Below are positions 1-5,153 of a stretch of 5,289 bases of DNA, one piece after another. The stretch comes from an uncultured Eubacteriales bacterium (GTDB lineage: Bacteria; Bacillota; Clostridia; Oscillospirales; Oscillospiraceae). The stretch covers positions 1 through 5,289 of the forward strand of contig UQXG01000139.1 of assembly GCA_900544945.1 (NCBI GenBank), in the 5' to 3' direction. Made by a program: the position numbers and the translations under genes. Each line of letters begins with the position of its first letter. Position 1 is the stretch's first letter. The notes under the pieces were generated by a model. It ran no database searches and was not told the DNA's origin. It saw only the letters and a list, made by a program, of their open reading frames with translations.

Positions 1-65
1 GCATGGTCTAAGCCATACGGAGGATTAACTGTTTTACGGACACCCGTCTATGGCCGGGGGATTGC
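1..65. other. Intergenic tail after the DUF4097 gene, no gene seen
   Basis: This short stretch lies downstream of the stop of the minus-strand DUF4097 gene. I see no coding frame and no convincing terminator. An imperfect dyad pairs 13-20 (CCATACGG) with 44-53 (CCGTCTATGG, two extra bases), but no T-run follows on either strand. Bases 54-65 (CCGGGGGATTGC) are the exact reverse complement of 5032-5043, part of the palindromic repeat in the intergenic region at the right end. This may therefore be the edge of another copy that continues outside the window. Confidence 0.4.
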
Positions 66-926
66 TTATTTCTGGTTCACGGTAACGCCGCCGCTCAGGG
101 AGTTCATTTCAATTTTGCAGGCTCCGTCACCGCACAGATACCGGCCGCCGTCCAGGGTTGTCGGGAAGTCTGAATGCAGTTTGCCGCTGAGGCTGTCCAG
201 GGCTACGGCGAACCCTGCGCCCTTGGGCAGTTTCAGGGACAGGGAGCCGGAGGCGGTGTCCATGGTGATTTTGCTGGGCACATTGTCAAGCTCTGCCTCC
301 ACACTGCCGGAAGCGGAATCGTATTCCAGGTTCTCCAGAGTGCCTGTGAGATAGAGATTCCCGGAGGCGGTGTCGGCATCCAGCTCGCCCAGGGTGCAGC
401 TGTCAAACCGGCTTTCCCCGCCGGCGGTATCCAGGTCTACTTCATCGGCGGTCAGCCCCTGGACGCTTATCTTGGGAGAGACCGCGTCTATCTCCAGCTT
501 CCGGCAAGCCCAGTCCTTGGGCACCTGAATGGTCAGATCCTTGGTGCCGATTCCCTTGAGGCTGGCAAGCTTGCCTTTGCAGAAGGAAATTTTCAGGGTG
601 TCCCCGTCCTTCCGGCAGAGCATGGCCTCGGTATTTGCGTGAGCGGCGGTTTCGTTGACTTTGATGTGGTCGATTCCCGTCGGTATGATTTGAATTTTCC
701 CGGATACCCAGTCAATCTCAATTTCCCGGATGTCCCCTGCGGAGGTTCCGTAGTTCAGGAAATCCGTTGATAATTCTGCCGGAAATTCCGTAGCATCTAC
801 CTTCTCCGCCGCCGTCTGTTTCGGATAGGGCAGAAAATAGACCAGACCGCCCACCAGCAGGCTCAGCAGCACCACGAGAGTAACAGACCAGCCGATGACC
901 CGGATAATGGCATTACGCTTCATCAT
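66..926 (-). CDS. Membrane-anchored DUF4097-family beta-ladder protein
   Basis: The product is 286 residues. A short basic N-terminus (MMKRN) is followed by one hydrophobic segment at about residues 8-32, which suggests a signal anchor with the rest outside the membrane. The outer part is a ladder of short repeats of the form hD-x-x-SG-x-h: IDWVSGKI (71), IDAVSPKI (146), LDTAGGES (165), ADTASGNL (184), YDSASGSV (202), MDTASGSL (222), LDSLSGKL (243) and MNSLSGGV (274), mostly 18-31 residues apart. This is the hallmark of DUF4097 ('putative adhesin') proteins, predicted to fold as a right-handed beta-helix. The start overlaps the end of the HAAS gene by 14 bp, and GGAGG at 933-937 lies 6 nt before the first ATG; the second ATG (923) is also possible. 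It is the last gene of the PadR-HAAS-DUF4097 operon. No ligand or enzymatic role is known to me; an envelope-stress or surface role is inference. Confidence 0.85.
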   Translation of the reverse strand: MMKRNAIIRVIGWSVTLVVLLSLLVGGLVYFLPYPKQTAAEKVDATEFPAELSTDFLNYGTSAGDIREIEIDWVSGKIQIIPTGIDHIKVNETAAHANTEAMLCRKDGDTLKISFCKGKLASLKGIGTKDLTIQVPKDWACRKLEIDAVSPKISVQGLTADEVDLDTAGGESRFDSCTLGELDADTASGNLYLTGTLENLEYDSASGSVEAELDNVPSKITMDTASGSLSLKLPKGAGFAVALDSLSGKLHSDFPTTLDGGRYLCGDGACKIEMNSLSGGVTVNQK

Positions 927-1737
927 TCACAGCCTCCTTCAAATCCCAAACCGCCATGGTAAGCCCCTGCACTGCGCCGACAATCGGAAAAACTACCCAG
1001 GTGATGTACCAGGCCATTGTGGCAAAGCTCAGAAGAAAGTAGATGGCAAGTCCCACAGCCCAGATTAGATCGCAGACACGCTTCCGCAGCCGCCGCTTCT
1101 GCTGACCGGCCAGAGGATTCTCTGCCGGAAGCAGAGCGCAGACCAGATTGCTGATTGCCCCCAGAATGGGGAAGATTACCCAGCTGACATGCCAGGCACC
1201 GGTGAGAAAGCTGACCGCCAGATAGACGACCAGGCCGATTGCCCAGACAAAAGCGGAAATGCTCTTGCCCAGGGCGGTTTTGGGTTCGTCGGCCTCAGCC
1301 CTCCGGGTTTCCGAAGAGCCGCCCTTCTTGCCGCCCAGAATGATCAGCACCGTGGCCACGGCCACAAAGCACAGGGTTCCGCACAGACCGTAGATATCCA
1401 TGCCCATGCTGTCCAGAACGATGAGGGGCAGGGGACAGAGGATGTAAAGCCCCACGGCAATGGCACGCAGCAGTTTCCGCATTGGATCGTCGGTGCGATT
1501 CTCCTTGGCCGGTGCCTCCGGCTGCACAGGTGTCTCCGGCTCCTGCGTACCGAGAATTTCGTGGATATCCCCGATGCCGCTGATGGCCAGACGGTAGGCA
1601 GCTTCCGGGGTTTTTCCGGCGGCGATGAGATCGTCGTACCGATCCAGGGTGTTCTGCAAAATTTCCTGCCGGATGTCCTCACTGTCGGGGGCACCGGCAA
1701 ATAACAGATTTACATATTGGGTGAGCTGTTCCCGCAT
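913..1737 (-). CDS. HAAS-domain (DUF1700-like) multi-pass membrane protein with a duplicated 2-TM module
   Basis: The product is 274 residues from the start chosen here. Residues 1-64 form a soluble helical domain (MREQLTQYVNLL...DIRQEIL...GKTPEAAYRLAISGIGDIHEILG) of the HAAS/permease-prefix type, which in Firmicutes usually follows a PadR gene. A Pro/Glu-rich linker follows (66-85), then hydrophobic segments near 91-110 and 117-135, then two copies of a hairpin module: residues 165-194 and 226-255 share 17 of 30 positions (W-A-x-G-L...SF.T.AW...W-V-x-FPI-x-GA). The open frame extends back to 1791, but I reject that start: GGAGG at 1745-1749 lies 7 nt before ATG 1737, and the family N-terminus begins there. 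The start overlaps the PadR gene by 28 bp, implying translational coupling. The likely role is a membrane partner of the PadR regulator or the DUF4097 protein; this is inferred from context only. Confidence 0.85.
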   Translation of the reverse strand: MREQLTQYVNLLFAGAPDSEDIRQEILQNTLDRYDDLIAAGKTPEAAYRLAISGIGDIHEILGTQEPETPVQPEAPAKENRTDDPMRKLLRAIAVGLYILCPLPLIVLDSMGMDIYGLCGTLCFVAVATVLIILGGKKGGSSETRRAEADEPKTALGKSISAFVWAIGLVVYLAVSFLTGAWHVSWVIFPILGAISNLVCALLPAENPLAGQQKRRLRKRVCDLIWAVGLAIYFLLSFATMAWYITWVVFPIVGAVQGLTMAVWDLKEAVNDEA

Positions 1738-2072
1738 ATCTCTTCCTCCACTTCCAACAGTCGGTTCATAATCTCTTTGGTCTCCTGCCACTCCCGCAGC
1801 AGCTGGTCACAGGCCTGACGGCCCTCGGGGGTGATGGTGTAGTACCGTCTCCTGGCCCCGGCTCCGCTGCTGCCCCAGTAGGAGGTGATGTACCCCAGCT
1901 CTTCCAGCCGCTTGAAGGCGGTGTACAGGGTTGCCTCCTTCAGCTCGAAGCGTCCGCAGGAGAGGGTGGATATGGTTTTGTTGATTTCGTAGCCGTAGCT
2001 GTCTCCCCGGAGCAGCCGGGCCAGGATAATGGCGTCGGTGTGGCCGCGGATCAGATCGCCTGCGATGGACAT
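1710..2072 (-). CDS. PadR-family transcriptional regulator
   Basis: The product is 120 residues, a typical length for a short PadR protein. The N-terminal winged helix-turn-helix is clear: DLIRGHTDAIILARLLRGDSYGYEI, then the recognition-helix region FELKEATLYTAFKRLEELGYI, then the wing RRRYYTITPEG (about residues 75-85). A C-terminal helix (86-115) normally serves for dimerisation. An ATG at 2078 gives two more residues, but the ribosome site AAGGGAGG (2080-2087) ends only 1 nt before it and 7 nt before ATG 2072, so 2072 is preferred. The gene is first in the operon with the HAAS and DUF4097 genes. PadR proteins commonly repress their own operon, and the direct repeats around the -35 box fit that. 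The inducing signal is unknown. Confidence 0.92.
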   Translation of the reverse strand: MSIAGDLIRGHTDAIILARLLRGDSYGYEINKTISTLSCGRFELKEATLYTAFKRLEELGYITSYWGSSGAGARRRYYTITPEGRQACDQLLREWQETKEIMNRLLEVEEEICGNSSPNM

Positions 2073-2079
2073 ACACATT

Positions 2080-2087
2080 CCTCCCTT
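2080..2087 (-). promoter_or_regulatory. Ribosome binding site that decides the PadR start
   Basis: On the minus strand this reads AAGGGAGG. It lies 7 nt upstream of ATG 2072 but only 1 nt upstream of the in-frame ATG at 2078, so it favours the shorter start. Confidence 0.75.
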
Positions 2088-2096
2088 GTTGGAACC

Positions 2097-2125
2097 ATCT
2101 TAACACATAGTACCTCATCTGTCAA
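2097..2125 (-). promoter_or_regulatory. Sigma-A type promoter of the PadR-HAAS-DUF4097 operon
   Basis: On the minus strand the -35 box is TTGACA (2120-2125, perfect), the spacer is 17 bp, and the -10 box is TAAGAT (2097-2102, four of six). The predicted transcription start is near 2089-2091, giving a leader of under 20 nt that contains little beyond the ribosome site. The spacing, box quality and position directly ahead of the PadR gene make this the best promoter in the window. Confidence 0.8.
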
Positions 2126-2135
2126 GGTATCTCAT
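2110..2135 (-). promoter_or_regulatory. Candidate PadR operator: direct repeat flanking the -35 box
   Basis: On the minus strand two copies of ATGAGRTAC (ATGAGATAC at 2127-2135 and ATGAGGTAC at 2110-2118, 8 of 9 identical) lie on either side of TTGACA, 17 bp apart start to start. The same bases also give a small dyad, TACC-N11-GGTA (2111-2114 with 2126-2129). A PadR dimer bound here would cover the -35 box. The repeat is seen directly; its role as operator is inferred. Confidence 0.4.
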
Positions 2136-2184
2136 ATAATAAAAACACCGTCCCTTCGGAGAAATCTTCCGAATGGACGGCGTT
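2136..2184 (-). terminator. Rho-independent terminator of rlmH
   Basis: Bases 2144-2160 pair with 2168-2184 around a 7-nt loop (2161-2167). In the minus-strand transcript this gives a 17-position stem with one G-U pair and one A-G mismatch, followed by the T-run TTTTTATTAT. The stem begins 5 nt after the rlmH stop codon. The plus-strand version is weaker (an A-C mismatch and no T-run on that side), so the terminator serves rlmH. It ends about 10 bp before the -35 box of the PadR operon and insulates that operon. Confidence 0.9.
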
Positions 2185-2189
2185 GCATC

Positions 2190-2672
2190 CTATTTGTGGT
2201 ACTTAGAACCGGCCTGGATGGCCTCTGCCCGGTACAGCTGCTCCAGAACCATAATCCGAGCCAGATGGTGGGGGAAGGTCATAGGCCCCATGGAAAGCTT
2301 AAAATCCGCTTTCGCCTTGACCCTGGGAGCCATGCCGAAGGAGGAGCCGATGAGAAAGCAGGCGCAGCTTTTGCCGGAATTCTTCACATTTTTCAGAGTG
2401 TCCGCAAAGCCATCGCTGGAAAGCGTTTTCCCCTCGGGGGTGAACACGCAGAACCAGGCACCCTTGGGAATTTTTGCCAGGATGGTGTCCGCTTCTTTTT
2501 CCAGACCGGCGGCAATTTCGGCAGGGGAGGGATTTTCCGGCAGCCGAACCTCCGGCAGCTCCAGCAGGGTGAATTTGCAGTAGCCCCCCAGCCGCTTGGC
2601 GTACTCTGCCGCGGCGGAAAGATAGAAAGGCTCCTTCAGCTTGCCCATGGCAAGCAGCGTAATATCAAACAT
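2190..2672 (-). CDS. rlmH: RlmH, 23S rRNA (pseudouridine-1915-N3) methyltransferase
   Basis: The product is 160 residues, close to the roughly 155-160 usual for the family. RlmH is a small homodimeric SPOUT methyltransferase that uses S-adenosylmethionine to methylate N3 of pseudouridine 1915 in helix 69 of 23S rRNA, on assembled ribosomes. Visible marks are the N-terminus FDITLLAMGKLKE, the SAM-binding knot region FLIGSSFGM (106-114), the conserved block MTFPHHLARIMVLEQLYRA (131-149) and the C-terminal YHK. The frame is open back to 2717, but GGAGG at 2678-2682 lies 5 nt before ATG 2672 and the family N-terminus starts there. It ends in a terminator. No strong promoter is seen directly upstream; it may be read from its own weak promoter or from the glycosidase operon, which has the same orientation and no visible terminator before it. 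Confidence 0.96.
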   Translation of the reverse strand: MFDITLLAMGKLKEPFYLSAAAEYAKRLGGYCKFTLLELPEVRLPENPSPAEIAAGLEKEADTILAKIPKGAWFCVFTPEGKTLSSDGFADTLKNVKNSGKSCACFLIGSSFGMAPRVKAKADFKLSMGPMTFPHHLARIMVLEQLYRAEAIQAGSKYHK

Positions 2673-2716
2673 GAAAACCTCCACTTCGGGAATACTCACA
2701 GTAAGGGGGTGAAACA

Positions 2717-2818
2717 ATGGCGAAAAAGAAGAAAATCAAAACCGACCCTCAGGGCAGCTACACCGGCCGTCCGGAGATTCCTACGGAAAAGCCGGTGCAG
2801 GATGCGGATGACCTCTAA
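2717..2818 (+). CDS. Small conserved clostridial protein of 33 residues, function unknown
   Basis: The frame encodes 33 residues: a basic head (MAKKKKIKTDPQG), a middle SYTGRPEIPTEKP and an acidic tail VQDADDL. It has a good ribosome site, AAGGGGG at 2703-2709, 7 nt before the ATG. I recall small Clostridia proteins sharing the 'DPQGSYTG.P' and 'PVQDADDL' ends; that is memory, not a search. It has no signal peptide, membrane segment or Cys, and is probably a soluble, partly disordered cytoplasmic peptide. It is the only plus-strand gene seen. It lies in the 146-bp gap between the glycosidase and rlmH, and its TAA (2816-2818) abuts the glycosidase TGA (2819-2821) with no base between. A weak -10-like TAATAT at 2660-2665 could belong to its promoter. 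Function is unknown. Confidence 0.8.
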   Translation: MAKKKKIKTDPQGSYTGRPEIPTEKPVQDADDL

Positions 2819-3976
2819 TCAGCCGTAGGAGGCCACCTGCTGCTTCCAGACAAGCACATGCCGCACGGCGGCATTCAGGGTATCCACGGAAATCCGCCCG
2901 TCCAGAACTGCCTGCAAAACCGCCTGGTACTGGGTGTCATACTCCGTTGAGCACAGCAGATCGTTCCCGGCGAGAACCGCCATGACCGCGGCTTCTCCGG
3001 CACCGTACTGGTCGGTGATGGCCTGCATCACCAGGTCGTCGGTCATGATGACGCCGGTAAAGCCCATGGTGTTCCGCAGATATTCGTGGACGGCAGGGGA
3101 GAGGGAGGCGGGAAGACTGCCGTCCATGGCTTCCACGATCACATGCCCCACCATCACCGCCCCACAGCCGGCCTGAATCCCGGCGGCAAAGGGCAGCAAG
3201 TCCTTTCCTTCCAGCTCCGCCAGAGAGCGGCTGTCCTTGGCAATGCCCGTGTGGGTATCGGCGTTGTTTCCGTAGCCCGGGAAATGCTTGAGAACGCTTC
3301 CGATGTGGTTCTGGTTCATCAGATTGACGATTTCGGACACCACCTGAGAGGTGGTTTCCGCGTCCTGCCCCAGAGAGCGGGAGTAGAGGAAAGCACCGGA
3401 ATCCGTGGCAATGTCGCATACCGGCCCCAGATTCACGTTGATGCCCAGCCCCGTAAGCAGCTGGCATTTTTCTTCCTCCTCGGAAAGCACCGTCTCCAGA
3501 CCGCCTCGGTTCCACCGGGCCCGCAGGGAGGAAAACCGCTTTTCCCGGAAGGCGGAATTCCGGCTGATTCGGGTCACATCGCCCCCTTCCTCGTCCACTG
3601 CCAGCAGCAGGGGATAATCGGCAGCGGCCTGGTAGGAGGTAAGCAGCTCCGTCATAGTTTCCGGGGTCTGGCCTTCAAAATCCTCGCCGAAGAGTACCAG
3701 CCCGCCCAGATGGTATTGGGAAAGATCGGAGATAACCGTTTCCTTGTTGCACCGTGCCAGAAATAGCTGCCCCACCCGCTGCTCCAGAGACATGGCATCA
3801 ATCGTCCGATCAATAACATCCTTTACAGGCTCAGTTTCTGGGGGCTCTGTGGAGACAGTGGTGCTGGGCACGGAAACTGCGGTTTCCGGGGGGACAGTGG
3901 TGGGCACAGTTTCCGGACTCGGGGCGGCGCACCCGCCCAGGAGCAGACAGCAGAGAATAGCAGACAAAATTTTCAT
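2819..3976 (-). CDS. Lipoprotein glycoside hydrolase family 3 (NagZ-type beta-N-acetylhexosaminidase)
   Basis: The product is 385 residues. It opens with a lipoprotein signal peptide (MKILSAILCCLLLGGC, lipidated Cys16 predicted), then a Thr/Pro/Val/Glu-rich tether to about residue 50, then a single TIM-barrel GH3 domain (about 52-380). Family marks are LLLAVDEEGGDVTRI (123-137), the KHFPGYGNNADTHTG loop (230-244) with the Asp240/His242 pair that acts as general acid/base in NagZ enzymes, and GVIMTDDL (308-315) with Asp313 as the likely nucleophile. Such enzymes release N-acetylglucosamine from peptidoglycan fragments; the lipid anchor places it on the outer face of the membrane. An open frame continues upstream to 4942 but is a shadow of the next gene; CGAGG at 3985-3989 is 8 nt before ATG 3976. 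It lies 14 bp after the membrane-protein gene, probably one operon. The exact sugar substrate is not provable from sequence. Confidence 0.93.
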   Translation of the reverse strand: MKILSAILCCLLLGGCAAPSPETVPTTVPPETAVSVPSTTVSTEPPETEPVKDVIDRTIDAMSLEQRVGQLFLARCNKETVISDLSQYHLGGLVLFGEDFEGQTPETMTELLTSYQAAADYPLLLAVDEEGGDVTRISRNSAFREKRFSSLRARWNRGGLETVLSEEEEKCQLLTGLGINVNLGPVCDIATDSGAFLYSRSLGQDAETTSQVVSEIVNLMNQNHIGSVLKHFPGYGNNADTHTGIAKDSRSLAELEGKDLLPFAAGIQAGCGAVMVGHVIVEAMDGSLPASLSPAVHEYLRNTMGFTGVIMTDDLVMQAITDQYGAGEAAVMAVLAGNDLLCSTEYDTQYQAVLQAVLDGRISVDTLNAAVRHVLVWKQQVASYG

Positions 3977-3990
3977 TGGAAAAACCTCGC

Positions 3991-4908
3991 TCAAAGAACG
4001 CAGCCAATCAGATACCACAGTCCCAGCAGCAGAAGCGCCAGCGGAATGTAGGTAATGAGGGCGGCGGCGGAGATACACACAACGGTGTAACCGAACAAAT
4101 CCAGCAGATAGAACACGGCGCAGACAATGGCAGTGGAGAAAACCGCCTTGCTCACCTGCTTGCCCACAATGTTGGAGAAAAAGAAGGTGTACATCGCTCC
4201 CAGGAAGGGATTTGCCACGGCGATTACCAGCCCCAGCAGCAGGTTGATAACGCCGGACAGCAGGCAGAAGGCCAGAATCAGAAGCAGCAGCATGGGTGCG
4301 TAGTTGACCAGTACCCCAGGCAGATAGGTCTGGAAGGCCCAGTCCGCCGCCAGGTGCAGCACCATACATACGCCCAGGGTCACCAGCCGCAGCAGCAGCC
4401 AGAGAATCAGGTTGCTTCCCTTGGGAATGAAGGTGTCCACCAGATTTACCAGGAAGGCCAGCAGCACCAGGGACAGAGCCTGGGCGCACAGAGCCGGAAA
4501 CTGCATATCCGTAATGGGCAGCACAATTAAGTATTCCCCGGAAAAGCTGACAAAGGGCAGGGGCGTGAGCAGCAGATTCAGGTTCCAGGGGTGGAAGGTG
4601 TAAATCACCACCGTGGCAGCGTAGACGAACAGAATGCCCATGGAGGAGGAAACAGACAGATTCAGGCTGGAACGTTTTCCCAGAAAGACTCGTCCTAAAA
4701 TACCGAGAATCAGGGAAATCACGGAAAAATACAGCATGAATTTGGCGGCGGAAACCACATCCAGCTCTTTGGGGAAATAACGCTGGGCGTGCCAGATTAC
4801 ATCGGTCAGCCCCTCCGGAATGAAGGAGGCGGCCGCCGTACTTACGGCCTGTCCCAAATGATCCGGCAGCACGGTGCTTATGGTAGCCAGGGTAGAATCG
4901 AGTTCCAT
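3991..4908 (-). CDS. Uncharacterised polytopic membrane protein
   Basis: The product is 305 residues from the start chosen here. It is very hydrophobic, with about 7-8 predicted membrane segments near residues 53-75, 86-104, 140-158, 166-188, 204-219, 221-235, 253-272 and 276-302. The first 50 residues are more polar and may be amphipathic. Distinct loops include GKRSSLN (78-84), HPWNLNLLLTPLPFVSFSGEY (107-126 onward) and FFFSNIVGKQVSKAVF (242-257). I do not recognise a named family; a weak overall resemblance to CvpA/SpoIIIAE-like membrane proteins was considered but no motif supports it. The frame opens back to 4992, but AAGGA at 4917-4921 is 8 nt before ATG 4908, and residues upstream look non-coding. 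The gene directly precedes the lipoprotein glycosidase (14-bp gap), so a joint role in envelope or peptidoglycan metabolism is likely but inferred. Confidence 0.85.
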   Translation of the reverse strand: MELDSTLATISTVLPDHLGQAVSTAAASFIPEGLTDVIWHAQRYFPKELDVVSAAKFMLYFSVISLILGILGRVFLGKRSSLNLSVSSSMGILFVYAATVVIYTFHPWNLNLLLTPLPFVSFSGEYLIVLPITDMQFPALCAQALSLVLLAFLVNLVDTFIPKGSNLILWLLLRLVTLGVCMVLHLAADWAFQTYLPGVLVNYAPMLLLLILAFCLLSGVINLLLGLVIAVANPFLGAMYTFFFSNIVGKQVSKAVFSTAIVCAVFYLLDLFGYTVVCISAAALITYIPLALLLLGLWYLIGCVL

Positions 4909-4964
4909 AAAAGGGTTCCTTTCGGGTAGAGTGCACAGACAAAGGCGCTGCAAATCAACGCCCA

Positions 4965-4992
4965 TGTATCTGCATTCTTCACCAGGTATCAA
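4965..4992 (-). promoter_or_regulatory. Weak candidate promoter for the membrane protein-glycosidase operon
   Basis: On the minus strand TTGATA (4987-4992, five of six to the -35 consensus) is followed after 16 bp by GATACA (4965-4970, about half match to the -10 consensus). The predicted start would be near 4958 with a leader of about 50 nt. The -10 part falls inside the left copy of the 18-bp direct repeat. It is the best of several weak options in this gap. Confidence 0.3.
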
Positions 4993-5000
4993 AACACATT

Positions 5001-5041
5001 GTCATTGCGAACCAGTGCGCACACTGGTGTGGCAATCCCCC
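5001..5041. repeat. Palindromic intergenic repeat (GTCATTGCGA ... GGCAATCCCCC type)
   Basis: ATTGC and ACCAGTG (5004-5008, 5011-5017) pair with CACTGGT and GCAAT (5022-5028, 5032-5036) around a 4-nt loop, with a small internal bulge. From memory, the outer parts, GTCATTGCGA on one side and GTGGCAATCCCCC on the other, recur around variable hairpin centres in intergenic regions of many bacteria, including gut Clostridia. That points to a REP- or MITE-like repeat rather than a gene-specific structure. Confidence 0.6.
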
Positions 5042-5113
5042 GGTTAGAGGTAGAGACTGCTGGCTTCATTGGATAAATACCCATGTGTTTACATTCTATG
5101 TAAGGTTTCCTTC

Positions 5114-5140
5114 GTAGGGGCCGATGCCCTCATCGACCCG
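5114..5140. repeat. Palindromic intergenic repeat (GTAGGGGCCGATG / CATCGACCCG)
   Basis: GGGCCGATG (5118-5126) pairs with CATCGACCC (5131-5139) around a CCCT loop; in the minus-strand transcript the only non-Watson-Crick position is a G-U pair. The lead-in CGTAGGGGC followed by a G/C-rich dyad resembles, from memory, a repeat seen often between genes in Ruminococcaceae genomes. There is no T-run on either side, so it is not an intrinsic terminator. Confidence 0.5.
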
Positions 5141-5153
5141 TGCACATTTCCTA

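Larger units (their letters stand above)
4961..5097. repeat. Pair of 18-bp imperfect direct repeats bracketing a palindromic repeat
   Basis: Bases 4961-4978 (CCCATGTATCTGCATTCT) and 5080-5097 (CCCATGTGTTTACATTCT) match at 15 of 18 positions in the same orientation, with 101 bp between them that contain the 5001-5041 palindrome. The right copy runs into a small perfect dyad, TTACAT-TCT-ATGTAA (5089-5103). The pair could be the remains of a duplicated unit or of a non-autonomous element; the copies are too long to be a typical target-site duplication. Confidence 0.45.

Noticed and set aside
13..53. Possible terminator or RNA structure behind the DUF4097 gene
   Set aside because: The dyad CCATACGG / CCGTCTATGG has a two-base bulge and no T-run in the direction of transcription, so it is not a convincing terminator.
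174..1704. Plus-strand open frames opposite the DUF4097 and HAAS genes (174-770 and 1189-1704)
   Set aside because: Both are antisense shadows with low-complexity Gly/Gln/Val-rich products and no ribosome sites.
1738..1791. Upstream start for the HAAS gene at 1791
   Set aside because: The added 18 residues lie within the PadR coding region and lack family similarity, while GGAGG fits ATG 1737.
2190..2672. Unusual residues in RlmH (IGSS for the usual IGGS/IGGA, and AGSKYHK for RGEPYHK)
   Set aside because: They differ from the E. coli and S. aureus forms but I recall similar variants in Clostridia, and the rest of the family blocks are intact, so this is not a sign of a new function.
2040..2828. 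Plus-strand 262-codon open frame opposite rlmH
   Set aside because: It is antisense to a certain gene, has no ribosome site and its product resembles no family; it arises from codon bias of rlmH. The real plus-strand gene at 2717 is in a different frame.
3086..4530. Plus-strand open frames opposite the glycosidase and membrane-protein genes (3086-3766, 3976-4530)
   Set aside because: They are antisense shadows; the second is extremely Gln-rich because it mirrors Leu codons of membrane helices.
3977..4942. Long N-terminal extension of the glycosidase frame (would give about 707 residues)
   Set aside because: It covers the membrane-protein gene in another frame, its translation is rich in Arg, Gly and Ser without domain character, and the lipoprotein signal peptide with its ribosome site starts cleanly at 3976.
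4909..4992. Upstream start for the membrane protein at 4992
   Set aside because: The extra 28 residues (Cys- and Arg-rich) cover the direct repeat and promoter-like bases; the ribosome site AAGGA fits ATG 4908.
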